Assembly (NCBI RefSeq): GCF_023227905.1
Contig: NZ_JALOCF010000021.1
Span: 1 to 61,013, forward strand
Length of the DNA: 61,013 bases
Reading direction: 5' to 3'
Source of the DNA: Methylobacter sp.
Lineage (GTDB): Bacteria; Pseudomonadota; Gammaproteobacteria; Methylococcales; Methylomonadaceae
The stretch's first letter is position 1, and every line of letters begins with the position of its first letter. Below the pieces are notes generated by a model, which made no database searches, was not told the origin of the DNA, and was given only the letters and a program-made list of their open reading frames with translations. The position numbers and the translations under genes are program-made. Below are positions 1 to 8,350 of the stretch, piece by piece.

Positions 1-85
1 TTCCACCAAAGGCATGCGTATCATTGACAAGAGAGGCATCGATGCTGTTCTTGCCGATTTGCGTAAAGCCGGCGACATCTCTTAA
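1..85 (+). CDS. rpmB: 50S ribosomal protein L28, C-terminal end (partial)
   Basis: The open frame entering from the left edge reads STKGMRIIDKRGIDAVLADL followed by RKAGDIS and a TAA at 83-85. This matches the conserved C-terminus of large-subunit protein L28. The 5' part lies outside the window. It sits 12 nt upstream of rpmG, the usual rpmB-rpmG ribosomal protein pair, so the two are very probably co-transcribed. Confidence 0.93.
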   Translation, partial: STKGMRIIDKRGIDAVLADLRKAGDIS

Positions 86-97
86 GAGGATAAAAAA

Positions 98-253
98 ATG
101 CGCGATAAAATTAAATTGATTTCAACTGAAGGAACCGGGCACTTTTATACGACAACCAAAAACAAACGGACTATGCCCGAAAAAATGGAGATCAAAAAAT
201 TTGATCCTGTTGTCCGTAAACACGTTATTTACAAAGAAGCAAAAATCAAATAA
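98..253 (+). CDS. rpmG: 50S ribosomal protein L33
   Basis: This 51-codon ORF starts at ATG 98 with a good Shine-Dalgarno (AAGAGGA, 84-90). The product begins MRDKIKLISTEGTGHFYTTT and ends HVIYKEAKIK, the typical L33 signature of 50-55 residues. L33 is a small protein of the 50S subunit near the E site. The CxxC pairs of zinc-binding L33 paralogues are absent, so this is the zinc-independent (C-) form. It follows rpmB as in most proteobacteria. Confidence 0.95.
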   Translation: MRDKIKLISTEGTGHFYTTTKNKRTMPEKMEIKKFDPVVRKHVIYKEAKIK

Positions 254-291
254 TTATTTGACTTAAGCTTCTTTTCGGTTTGTGTTCCTAA

Positions 292-310
292 AGCGCCTGC
301 TTTTGGCGCT
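292..310 (+). terminator. Weak hairpin after rpmG
   Basis: AGCGCC (292-297) and GGCGCT (305-310) can pair around a 7-nt loop about 40 nt after rpmG. No U-tract follows, so this is at best a weak or Rho-assisted end of the rpmBG transcript. Confidence 0.3.
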
Positions 311-347
311 CCCGGCATCTGCTTCATAGGCACAAACCCAGCATATC

Positions 348-382
348 GTAGCCCGGCATCTGCAATCTGACTGCCGGGCTAC
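348..382. repeat. GTAGCCCGGCA palindrome (REP-like)
   Basis: GTAGCCCGGCA at 348-358 is perfectly complementary to TGCCGGGCTAC at 372-382, with a 13-nt loop. It lies between rpmG and the convergent gene at 417-1793. The GC-rich arms in an otherwise AT-leaning spacer and the lack of a U-tract suggest a dispersed extragenic palindrome rather than a classic terminator, although it could protect the 3' ends of both flanking transcripts. Confidence 0.6.
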
Positions 383-416
383 AACTCCGCTTTTATGGCC
401 CACAGGCCGCTCGAAC

Positions 417-1793
417 TTATCCTCCTTTTAACTTATCCAGTACTTGGGTCAGCTTCTCCATCTGCTTGTGCAGTATTCGACATTGCTTCTCAGCATGTTG
501 CTTGTCAAACTCCAGCTTCATGCACTTATCATTGAGCTGCTGGTTGGCATTTTTGAGGGTTTCATTTTCAAGCTTAAGGACTCTTAACTGGTCTTCCAAT
601 ATATTGGTAGCAACAGTCGCCGAATTATTTGCCGGCTGTTTCCTGTCACTATTTTCAGCAACATTCTCACTTTTTGAATGATTGAAAGAAGAAGCTTTAT
701 TTTCCGTCTCGGGCGTAATATCCGGCTTTATCTCCAGGGATGGAGTGCTTGCCGCAAGGCCTTCCATCCCATTTCTCAAAATCATTGCGTCAATTTTATT
801 CCTGAGCAACAAAAATGCAGCCGCTTCACTGACCTTACCATCCTGACAAACGACAACAACAGGCTTTTCCGGGCTTAATGTCTTAAGTTGCATCCTTAAC
901 GAGAAAAAAGGCGCATTCATACTGCCTTCAAGATGATGATTTTCATACTCATCCGGGGTACGCACATCCAACAAAAGCGCCCCTTTTTTTATTGTTTCCT
1001 GCACGCCTTCATAATCAACAAACTTCAAAGAAGGCTCTTTTATTAAGGATATAAATTGTTGTTTATCCAAACGCAATAAAACAATATCCGTCAGCGCCGT
1101 AATAGTTACGTTCCTGGGCGCACCGGAAAGCAATGCATCTTCCCCAAAGGTGTCGCCGTTTGTTAGTTGCGCTAATTTAATTTCTTTTGCATTGGGTGTT
1201 GGCTTGCGCGTTAACAGGCATTGCCCGTTTTTAATCAGATAATAGTAATCTCCAACGCTCCCTTGTTCGATTATGGTTTCGCCTGTTTTGAAATGAACAG
1301 CCTCCAAAGTCATTAAGATTTTTTGTAAATTAGCGGGAGGGAGACGTTGAAAAATTGGCGACCGCAATAATGCTGTCATCCAGTCATTTGAATCGCCTTC
1401 AGTCTCGTCAATGACCATGTAACTGTTGTCCTCTTTATAAGCAAGGGAGAGTGAATTATTAATAATATCGGCATTCAGTCGCAAAAAACGTACCCTTCCG
1501 TTCGCGACTGCATCAATTTTTCGTGGGATCTGATGCGCCAGGGCAAACTTGGCAGAATCACTGTTTGCAGCAATAACCTCGACGACCAGTCCGGCCGCCT
1601 GAAGAGTAACCTCTCCAGTTATCAGATAAACAAGTTCGGGGGATATATCGTCTTTTTTAAACAAAAAGCCGTCTTGTATCTCTTCGACCGTTATTTCAGC
1701 GCATAACGCATTAAACTGGGCCCCCGGCAATGTTGCAAGCGGGATTAGCTTACGAATAACCAGCCCATCTTCAGAATTGCCGTCTATAGCCAT
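417..1793 (-). CDS. Cyclic nucleotide-binding / rhodanese / coiled-coil protein
   Basis: The 458-residue protein has no signal peptide or membrane segment, so it is probably a cytoplasmic regulator. The N-terminal ~20-115 looks like a degenerate cNMP-binding fold. Residues ~140-255 form a clearer Crp-type cNMP-binding domain (IIEQGSVGDYYYLIKNG, then GDTFGEDALLSGAPRNVTI). Residues ~260-355 form a rhodanese domain (LLDVRTPDEYENHHLEGS) whose active-site loop keeps the Cys (VVVCQDGKVSEAA). A hydrophilic linker leads to a predicted coiled coil at ~395-455. Related cNMP-rhodanese proteins are known in proteobacteria but have no settled role. It is divergent from the htrA-like gene. Confidence 0.8.
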   Translation of the reverse strand: MAIDGNSEDGLVIRKLIPLATLPGAQFNALCAEITVEEIQDGFLFKKDDISPELVYLITGEVTLQAAGLVVEVIAANSDSAKFALAHQIPRKIDAVANGRVRFLRLNADIINNSLSLAYKEDNSYMVIDETEGDSNDWMTALLRSPIFQRLPPANLQKILMTLEAVHFKTGETIIEQGSVGDYYYLIKNGQCLLTRKPTPNAKEIKLAQLTNGDTFGEDALLSGAPRNVTITALTDIVLLRLDKQQFISLIKEPSLKFVDYEGVQETIKKGALLLDVRTPDEYENHHLEGSMNAPFFSLRMQLKTLSPEKPVVVVCQDGKVSEAAAFLLLRNKIDAMILRNGMEGLAASTPSLEIKPDITPETENKASSFNHSKSENVAENSDRKQPANNSATVATNILEDQLRVLKLENETLKNANQQLNDKCMKLEFDKQHAEKQCRILHKQMEKLTQVLDKLKGG

Positions 1794-1862
1794 TCAAATA
1801 TTTTAAGCAAGATAATAGCCAAATGACAGTGTTGATCTTTAAAAAAACTACTTTAACACACC

Positions 1863-1890
1863 TTGTATTAAACATTTTTACGCATATATT
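1863..1890 (+). promoter_or_regulatory. Possible sigma70 promoter for the HtrA-like protease
   Basis: TTGTAT (1863-1868) and TATATT (1885-1890) are separated by 16 nt, in the AT-rich spacer between two divergent genes and about 40 nt before the protease start. The match is only moderate. No CpxR or sigmaE element was recognised with confidence. Confidence 0.4.
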
Positions 1891-1927
1891 GTAGACCATG
1901 TATGTTCACAAACGCCTGGAAAACATA

Positions 1928-3286
1928 ATGAATACTAAAACTGTAAAGCAGCTGCTATTTATAACTTTCTTATCCATTTGTATATCTGCCCCTGCAACAG
2001 CAGCTTTGCCGGCTTACGTAGAAGGCCAGGCATTGCCGTCTCTGGCCCCCATGCTTGAACGCAGCATGCCGGCGGTAGTCAATATCTCAACCTCGACCAA
2101 CATCACGATCAGTGAAAACCCACTGATGCAGGACCCAGTTTTTCGCCAATTTTTTAATATCCCCGACCAGCAACTGCGACGGCAGCAAAAAAACAGCTTG
2201 GGCTCTGGCGTTATTATCGACAGCAAACAGGGACTGGTTCTAACCAACAACCATGTTATCGACAAAGCGGACACCATCACGGTGACCCTGAATGACGGCC
2301 GCCAGCTTGCCGCAAAATTAATCGGCACCGACCCTGAAGCCGATGTCGCAGTCATCCAGATTCCTGCCGATAACTTAACTATGCTACCCATTGCCGATTC
2401 CACGCAACTTAAAGTCGGCGATTTTGTGGTTGCCATCGGCAATCCGTTCGGCTTGGGACAGACCGTCACTTCCGGCATAGTCAGCGCCTTGGGCCGCTCC
2501 GGTCTGGGCATAGAAGGCTACGAAGATTTTATCCAGACCGACGCATCAATCAATCCTGGCAATTCAGGCGGTGCGCTGGTTAACCTGCGCGGCGAACTGG
2601 TCGGCATGAATACCGCAATCCTGGCGCCGACCGGCGGCAATGTCGGCATCGGCTTTGCCATACCCTCCAATATGATCATGACCATCAAGGAATCGCTGGT
2701 CAAGCACGGAGAAGTCCGGCGCGGCTTGCTGGGCGTAACCACCCAGGATCTGACGCCTGAGCTGGTTAAGGCCTTTAACCTTCAAAACCTACAGGGCGCC
2801 GCAATTAGCCGGGTTGAAGCCAACTCACCCGCGGCCAAAGCCGGATTGGAGCCAGGCGACATTATCGTTTCGGCTAACGGCCACCCCATTAAAAACAGCC
2901 ATGACATACGCAACATCATCGGCATGCTGCAAATCGGCGATAAAGTTGAGCTGGAATATTTCCGCGGCAACGAGAAAAGACAGGTTACCGCATCAGTCGG
3001 CAAACAGGAGTTGCCTCGACTGGCAGGAAGCCAACTGCACCGCTCGCTAAAGGGCGCACTGCTAAGCAACTCGCAAAGAAACCAGATTGAAGGCGTTTTA
3101 ATTGAAAAAATCGACACAGCGTCCGATGCATGGCGTGCGGGCCTGCGTCCCGGCGATGTTATCGTGTCGGCAAATCGCTATCGCGTTCGCAATATTGAAG
3201 AATTGAAACAGGTGGCTAATCCGAATGGCCCATTATTGATGAACATCCAACGAGGACAGGAAGGCTTCTTTGTTGTGTTAAAGTAA
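1928..3286 (+). CDS. degQ: DegP/DegQ-family periplasmic serine endoprotease
   Basis: This is a Do/HtrA-type protease-chaperone for misfolded envelope proteins. An in-frame ATG lies at 1898, but the ATG at 1928 gives a normal Sec signal peptide (MNTKTVKQLLFITFLSICIS, then APATA) and is preferred; the protein is then 452 residues. The catalytic triad is visible: His in LTNNHVID (~109), Asp in DPEADVAVIQ (~139) and Ser in NPGNSGGALVN (~213). Two PDZ domains follow (about 265-350 and 370-450). DegP, DegQ and MucD cannot be separated by eye. It is followed by a hairpin and moaB. Confidence 0.92.
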   Translation: MNTKTVKQLLFITFLSICISAPATAALPAYVEGQALPSLAPMLERSMPAVVNISTSTNITISENPLMQDPVFRQFFNIPDQQLRRQQKNSLGSGVIIDSKQGLVLTNNHVIDKADTITVTLNDGRQLAAKLIGTDPEADVAVIQIPADNLTMLPIADSTQLKVGDFVVAIGNPFGLGQTVTSGIVSALGRSGLGIEGYEDFIQTDASINPGNSGGALVNLRGELVGMNTAILAPTGGNVGIGFAIPSNMIMTIKESLVKHGEVRRGLLGVTTQDLTPELVKAFNLQNLQGAAISRVEANSPAAKAGLEPGDIIVSANGHPIKNSHDIRNIIGMLQIGDKVELEYFRGNEKRQVTASVGKQELPRLAGSQLHRSLKGALLSNSQRNQIEGVLIEKIDTASDAWRAGLRPGDVIVSANRYRVRNIEELKQVANPNGPLLMNIQRGQEGFFVVLK

Positions 3287-3300
3287 TCAGATGAAAGACG

Positions 3301-3357
3301 AAGGGCTAAAGGCGAAAGGTACAACTTTCAAATATTGCACCTTCGCCTTTAGCCCTT
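3301..3357. repeat. AAGGGCTAAAGGCGAA palindrome
   Basis: AAGGGCTAAAGGCGAA (3301-3316) is perfectly complementary to TTCGCCTTTAGCCCTT (3342-3357). The arms are 16 bp and enclose a 25-nt loop. It occupies almost the whole spacer between the htrA-like gene and moaB. There is no U-tract immediately after it, so it is likely a dispersed extragenic palindrome that may also attenuate transcription. Confidence 0.7.
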
Positions 3358-3379
3358 TGCCCTTTGCCTCTAAAAAAAC

Positions 3380-3901
3380 ATGCCTACAGATAGAAATTTC
3401 ATCCCCTTAAACATTGCGATACTGGTCGTTTCCGACAGCCGCACCGATGCCGACGATGTATCCGGCAAAACGCTGGCGGAACGTGTAACCGATGCCGGGC
3501 ATCAAGTTATCGAAAAGAAAATAGTGCCCGATGACATTTATCAAATCAGGGCGGCTGTTTCAAACTGGATTGCCGCAGATAACGTTAATGCCGTAATCAG
3601 CACCGGCGGCACCGGCGTAACCGGCAGGGACGGCACGCCTGAGGCGGTTGCCCCGTTGCTGGACAAAATGCTGGACGGTTTCGGCGAGGTCTTCAGAATG
3701 CTTTCCTATCAGGATATTAAAACCTCGACCATTCAGTCCAGGGCGATTGCCGGGGTTGCCAATGCGACTTATATTTTTTGCCTGCCCGGCTCATCGGGAG
3801 CCTGCCGCACCGCTTGGGACGCCTTGATTAAGGAACAACTGGATCACCGCACCCGCCCCTGTAATTTAGTGCAGCTCATGCCCAGACTACTGGAAAAATG
3901 A
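3380..3901 (+). CDS. moaB: Molybdenum cofactor biosynthesis protein MoaB
   Basis: The 173-residue protein belongs to the MoaB/MogA family, which binds molybdopterin and takes part in its adenylylation. The family motif is clear: ISTGGTGVTGRDGTPE (about 73-88), followed by FRMLSYQDI and LPGSSGACRTAWD. Length and N-terminus (RNFIPLNIAILVVSDSRT) match MoaB better than MogA. The stop overlaps the start of the next ORF by 4 nt, implying translational coupling. Confidence 0.93.
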   Translation: MPTDRNFIPLNIAILVVSDSRTDADDVSGKTLAERVTDAGHQVIEKKIVPDDIYQIRAAVSNWIAADNVNAVISTGGTGVTGRDGTPEAVAPLLDKMLDGFGEVFRMLSYQDIKTSTIQSRAIAGVANATYIFCLPGSSGACRTAWDALIKEQLDHRTRPCNLVQLMPRLLEK

Positions 3902-4305
3902 TGAAATCGACTTTTTTATTGCTCGGCGCGTTAAGCGCACTGATCGGCGTCGGCATGGGCGCATTCGGCGCTCATGGTTTAAAAACAGTTATCAGCCCGG
4001 AGATGCTAACCGTCTACCAGACCGGCGTGACTTATCAAATGTGGCATGCGTTGGGATTGATCGGCGTCGCCCTGATCCGCCAGCAAGCGCCCGGCTCCAA
4101 ATTATTGTGCTGGGCAGGCTGGTTAATGTTCGCGGGCATCTTGCTGTTCTCCGGCAGCCTGTATGCTCTGTCATTGCTTAACCATACTTGGCTAGGCATG
4201 ATCACTCCTTTCGGCGGTGTTTGTTTTTTAGCGGCTTGGCTATTAATCACACTATCCGCCGCCCCAATCATCAGATTTTCCGGTCACAACAGCAGGTATA
4301 AATAA
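3898..4305 (+). CDS. DUF423 family small membrane protein
   Basis: The 135-residue protein has about four hydrophobic segments and the DUF423 (YgdD) N-terminal signature LLGALSALIGVGMGAFGAHGLK, shown here in full only as a short motif around residues 7-28. Further segments include YQTGVTYQMWHALGLI. The family is an inner-membrane protein of unknown function. It overlaps moaB by 4 nt and its stop overlaps the pepN ATG, so moaB-DUF423-pepN look like one operon. Confidence 0.88.
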   Translation: MMKSTFLLLGALSALIGVGMGAFGAHGLKTVISPEMLTVYQTGVTYQMWHALGLIGVALIRQQAPGSKLLCWAGWLMFAGILLFSGSLYALSLLNHTWLGMITPFGGVCFLAAWLLITLSAAPIIRFSGHNSRYK

Positions 4306-6965
4306 TGCGCGACGCCAACCCACAAACCATCTACCTAAAAGATTACACCGTACCTGAATACCTGGTTCACAGCGTTGCTTTAAATTTCGCTCTGGATGAT
4401 GAAGACACGCTGGTCAGCTCAAGACTCATCCTGAGCCGCAACCCGGCCAGTCGGTCAAGCAACACATCGCTGATTTTATCGGGCGAGACCCTGAAACTTA
4501 TCCGGGTTAATCTGGATGACGGCAACGACTTAAGCCAGGATCAATACCTGCAAACCCAGGATGCGCTGATCATTCATAATGTTCCGCAGCAGCAGCGTTT
4601 TGCGCTGACCATCGAAAATACCATTAACCCGAAAGCCAATACCGCCCTGGAAGGGCTGTATTTATCCAACGGCATGCTCTGCACCCAATGCGAGGCGGAA
4701 GGTTTCAGGAAAATCACTTACTTTCTGGATCGACCCGATGTGATGACCCTATTCACCACCACGCTGGTCGGCGATAAAGATCGTTATCCGGTTTTATTAT
4801 CCAACGGCAATAAGGTCGCTCAAGGCGAACTGCCGGATAACCGTCACTGGGTAACCTGGGAAGACCCGTTTAACAAACCATGCTATTTGTTTGCGCTGGT
4901 GGCAGGGCAACTCGAATGCATCGCTGACCGTTTTACCACGCAATCCGGCCGCGACATCGACCTGCAAATCTTTGTCGAAAAACACGATCTGGATAAATGC
5001 GATCATGCCATGCAGTCCTTAAAAAACGCGATGCGCTGGGATGAACAAGCGTATGGCCGCGAGTACGATCTGGATTTGTACATGATCGTCGCAGTGGGCC
5101 ATTTCAACATGGGCGCAATGGAAAACAAGGGACTGAATGTCTTCAATACCAAATTTGTGCTGGCGCGGCCCGATACCGCGACCGACTCGGATTACGAACA
5201 TATCGAAGGCGTCATCGGCCATGAATATTTCCATAACTGGACCGGCAACCGCATCACCTGCCGGGACTGGTTCCAGCTCAGCCTGAAAGAAGGCTTTACA
5301 GTATTTCGCGACCAGGAATTTACCGGCGACCGCACTTCCAAAGCCGTTAAACGCATCGAAGATGTCAACATGCTGCGCACCCGCCAGTTTGCTGAGGATG
5401 CCGGGCCCTTGGCGCATCCGATACGCCCTGATTCCTATATAGAGATCAACAATTTTTACACCTTGACCGTATACGAAAAAGGCGCGGAAGTGGTGCGCAT
5501 GATCCGCACCCTGCTCGGCGCTGAAGGCTTTCGTAAAGGCAGCGATTTATATTTTGAGCGTCATGACGGACAAGCGGTTACCTGCGATGATTTCGTCAGC
5601 GCCATGGAGGATGCCAACGGCATTGACCTGAGCCAATTCCGCCGCTGGTACACCCAGGCCGGAACGCCGGTATTAACGGCTCTACAGCACTATGATCCAT
5701 CCGCACAAACCCTGACCTTGACCATCAACCAAAACTGCCCGCCGACTCCGGGACAGGCCGTTAAAGAGCCATTGCATATTCCGGTGACGATGGGCTTGCT
5801 TAACAAAGACGGCTCCGTCGCGCCTTGCAAGCTGCATAGCAGCGACCAAGCCTGCGATGAAGTCATTTTGCAACTGACCCAGACGGAACAGGCCTTTACC
5901 TTTGAAGGCTTGGCCGAGCAACCGGTCGTTTCTATCCTGAGAGGTTTTTCAGCGCCGGTCAAACTGGTCATGGAACGTAGCCTGGATGAGCTCGCGTTCT
6001 TGTTGAGCCACGACAGCGACACCTTTAATCGCTGGGAAGCGGGACAACAACTGGCCGGGCAGATAATTACCGGATTAAGCGCCGACCTGCAAAACGGCCG
6101 GGAGATGCACGTCAACCCCATTATGGTCGCCGCCATTAAGCAAGTGCTGGAGCAACCCTGGGACGACTTGTCGTATTTTTCCCTGCTGTTAAGCCTGCCT
6201 TCGGAAACCTATCTGGCCGAACAAATGCAGGTTGTGGATGTGGAAGCCATCCATGCCGCGCGCGAATTTGTCATGCTGACCTTGGCCGAACAGCTACAAC
6301 CGCAGTTCCAGGCTTTATACAAGAATAATCATCGGGATGAATCCGGAAAATTCGACGCCGGCGCCATCGGCCGCAGACGGATTAAAAACACCTGTTTAAG
6401 TTATTTAAGCAAACTGGAAAACCACAACATTCATCAATTGTCTCAGCAGCAATTTAATGCCGCTAAAAACATGACCGACCAGATAGCGGCGTTAACGGTC
6501 ATTGTCGATAACCCACATCCCGCCAAACAGCAGTGCCTGGACAGCTTTTACTATCAATGGAAAGCGGAAGCGCTGGTTATCGATAAATGGTTTGCGCTGC
6601 AAGCCTCCAGCAGCATGCCGGATACCTTTGCGACAGTGCAGGCGTTAATGCGGCATCCGGCATTTGATTTGAAAAATCCAAACCGCGTCAGGTCATTGAT
6701 TGGCGCATTCAGCCAGTCTAATCCGCGGCATTTTCATGCCGCCAATGGCCAAGGCTATCAATTTCTCGCCGACCAAATTATCGCACTGAACACGTTGAAT
6801 CCGCAGGTTGCATCGCGCATGGTCGGCGCATTGACGACGTGGCGTAGATATGACGAAAGCAGACAGGCGCTGATGAAAGCGCAGCTGGAACGGATTATAT
6901 CGACAGAAGCGATTTCCAAAGATGTTTACGAAGTGGCGAGCAAAAGCCTGGCTCAGCAAGCGTAA
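4305..6965 (+). CDS. pepN: Aminopeptidase N (M1 family)
   Basis: The 886-residue cytoplasmic zinc metallopeptidase removes N-terminal residues from peptides in the last steps of protein turnover. The GAMEN substrate-binding motif is at 270-274. The zinc site HEYFHNWTGNR starts at residue 306, with the third ligand Glu in LKEGFTVFRDQEF (~329). Length is close to E. coli PepN (870). The ATG overlaps the last base of the upstream stop codon. A long palindromic repeat follows the gene. Confidence 0.97.
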   Translation: MRDANPQTIYLKDYTVPEYLVHSVALNFALDDEDTLVSSRLILSRNPASRSSNTSLILSGETLKLIRVNLDDGNDLSQDQYLQTQDALIIHNVPQQQRFALTIENTINPKANTALEGLYLSNGMLCTQCEAEGFRKITYFLDRPDVMTLFTTTLVGDKDRYPVLLSNGNKVAQGELPDNRHWVTWEDPFNKPCYLFALVAGQLECIADRFTTQSGRDIDLQIFVEKHDLDKCDHAMQSLKNAMRWDEQAYGREYDLDLYMIVAVGHFNMGAMENKGLNVFNTKFVLARPDTATDSDYEHIEGVIGHEYFHNWTGNRITCRDWFQLSLKEGFTVFRDQEFTGDRTSKAVKRIEDVNMLRTRQFAEDAGPLAHPIRPDSYIEINNFYTLTVYEKGAEVVRMIRTLLGAEGFRKGSDLYFERHDGQAVTCDDFVSAMEDANGIDLSQFRRWYTQAGTPVLTALQHYDPSAQTLTLTINQNCPPTPGQAVKEPLHIPVTMGLLNKDGSVAPCKLHSSDQACDEVILQLTQTEQAFTFEGLAEQPVVSILRGFSAPVKLVMERSLDELAFLLSHDSDTFNRWEAGQQLAGQIITGLSADLQNGREMHVNPIMVAAIKQVLEQPWDDLSYFSLLLSLPSETYLAEQMQVVDVEAIHAAREFVMLTLAEQLQPQFQALYKNNHRDESGKFDAGAIGRRRIKNTCLSYLSKLENHNIHQLSQQQFNAAKNMTDQIAALTVIVDNPHPAKQQCLDSFYYQWKAEALVIDKWFALQASSSMPDTFATVQALMRHPAFDLKNPNRVRSLIGAFSQSNPRHFHAANGQGYQFLADQIIALNTLNPQVASRMVGALTTWRRYDESRQALMKAQLERIISTEAISKDVYEVASKSLAQQA

Positions 6966-6982
6966 CCTTAAAGTCTTTTGTT

Positions 6983-7045
6983 CACCACGAAGGCACGAAG
7001 AACACGAAGTTTTTATCCCTTCGCGTTCTTCGTGCCTTGATGGTG
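6983..7045. repeat. CACCACGAAGGCACGAAG long palindrome, copy 1
   Basis: The left arm starting CACCACGAAGGCACGAAG (6983-7009) faces a near-perfect inverted copy (7019-7045, ending CGTGCCTTGATGGTG) across a short loop. Each arm is 27 nt with a few mismatches. The same element with perfect arms occurs at 25337-25398, so this is a dispersed intergenic repeat. It may fold into a hairpin in RNA at the end of pepN. Confidence 0.85.
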
Positions 7046-7120
7046 ATAATCTTTTTTGTTTGTTAACAAGATTTACCCGTTTTTAATCGGAAATCACTAT
7101 AACGCCGTTATAAAACCCCA

Positions 7121-7861
7121 ATGAACGATCTTGCCAAAAATGTGTTGATTACCGGCGCCGCCAAGCGGATAGGGGCGGCTTGCGCCCGCTTGCTGCATAG
7201 TGAAGGCTGCAATGTTTTTTTGCATTACCGGTCTTCAAGAGCCGAGGCGCAGCAGCTTTGCGATGAGCTGAATCGACAGCGCCCCGATTCGGCGAAACTT
7301 ATTCAAGCGGATTTGCTGGATATGGCCGAGCTGGAGGCGGTTGCCCGTGACGCCGGCAGGGTCTGGGGCGGTATAGATGTGCTGGTGAATAATGCCTCGT
7401 CCTTTTACCCAACGGCCATATCCGATGTAACCGAGCGGCAATGGGACGAGTTATTGGGCAGTAATTTAAAAGCGCCGTTTTTTCTGTCTAAAGCCTTGGC
7501 GAAGACCTTAGCCGACAATAAGGGCTGCATCGTCAATATTGTCGACATCCACGCCGAACGCGGGCTGAACGGTTATCCCGTGTACAGTATTTCAAAAGCG
7601 GGGCTGGCCGCCATGACCCGGGTTTTAGCCAAGGAATTGGGGCCTGCCGTCAGGGTCAACGGCGTAGCTCCGGGAGCCATACTCTGGCCCGATAACGACT
7701 TGTCCGAATCGGCCAAACTGGAGATACTTCAACGGGTAATGCTAAAGCGTAGCGGCGAGCCGATGGATATCGCCAAGGCGGTGCTTTTTCTGGTTAAGGA
7801 TGCCGACTATATCACCGGCCAAATACTGACAGTCGATGGCGGACGTACTTTATTTTCTTAA
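7121..7861 (+). CDS. Pteridine reductase, short-chain dehydrogenase (FolM-like)
   Basis: This 246-residue SDR has the NADP-binding motif TGAAKRIGAA near the N-terminus, the NNAS motif (NNASSFYP) and catalytic YxxxK in YPVYSISKAGLA. The TGAAKRIG form and VFLHYRSS afterwards resemble pteridine reductases, which reduce dihydrobiopterin or dihydrofolate. The context supports a folate role, because folK and folB lie immediately downstream on the opposite strand, and the stop overlaps the end of folK by 12 nt. The exact substrate is inference. Confidence 0.85.
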   Translation: MNDLAKNVLITGAAKRIGAACARLLHSEGCNVFLHYRSSRAEAQQLCDELNRQRPDSAKLIQADLLDMAELEAVARDAGRVWGGIDVLVNNASSFYPTAISDVTERQWDELLGSNLKAPFFLSKALAKTLADNKGCIVNIVDIHAERGLNGYPVYSISKAGLAAMTRVLAKELGPAVRVNGVAPGAILWPDNDLSESAKLEILQRVMLKRSGEPMDIAKAVLFLVKDADYITGQILTVDGGRTLFS

Positions 7862-8350
7862 CGTCCAGGACGGTATGACGCGCTTTTGCCTGAGGCCGGT
7901 CTTATCGAACCTGTCCCAAAGCTCGGCATAGCTCAAATGGCTGATCGGATGCTTTAGGGTCGGGGCAATTTCCGCTAAAGGCTCAAGCACAAAAGCGTAG
8001 TGCTCAATCTCGTCCCGAGGTATCCGCAGGCGTCCATCGTTGACGATCAGGTCGCCATATAAGATTAGATCCAGATCGAGGGTGCGTGCAGCAAATTTTC
8101 GGCTGTCGGGAGTTCGGCCATTATCAAGCTCAATTTGCCTAAGCTGTTTGGCAACTGCTTTCACCTCCAAATCGGAATCGAACCCGACCACAAGATTGTA
8201 GAAAACATCGCCTGTAAAGCCCACAGGCTCGGATTCGTAAATACTTGAAATCGTCAGCTCGCCAAAGGCTTGCTCGAGCGCCCTGAGGCTGGCAGGAATA
8301 TGTTCATCCTTGTTTATGTTGCTGCCTATGCTGATGTAGCCCCGGGTCAC
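7850..8350 (-). CDS. folK: 2-amino-4-hydroxy-6-hydroxymethyldihydropteridine pyrophosphokinase
   Basis: HPPK transfers pyrophosphate from ATP to 6-hydroxymethyl-7,8-dihydropterin, the step before dihydropteroate synthase. The 166-residue sequence begins MTRGYISIGSNI and contains the signature RTLDLDLILYGD (near 88-99) and RIPRDEIEHYAFVLEPLAEI, all typical of HPPK. Its start overlaps folB by 4 nt, so folB-folK are translationally coupled on the minus strand. Confidence 0.95.
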   Translation of the reverse strand: MTRGYISIGSNINKDEHIPASLRALEQAFGELTISSIYESEPVGFTGDVFYNLVVGFDSDLEVKAVAKQLRQIELDNGRTPDSRKFAARTLDLDLILYGDLIVNDGRLRIPRDEIEHYAFVLEPLAEIAPTLKHPISHLSYAELWDRFDKTGLRQKRVIPSWTLRK

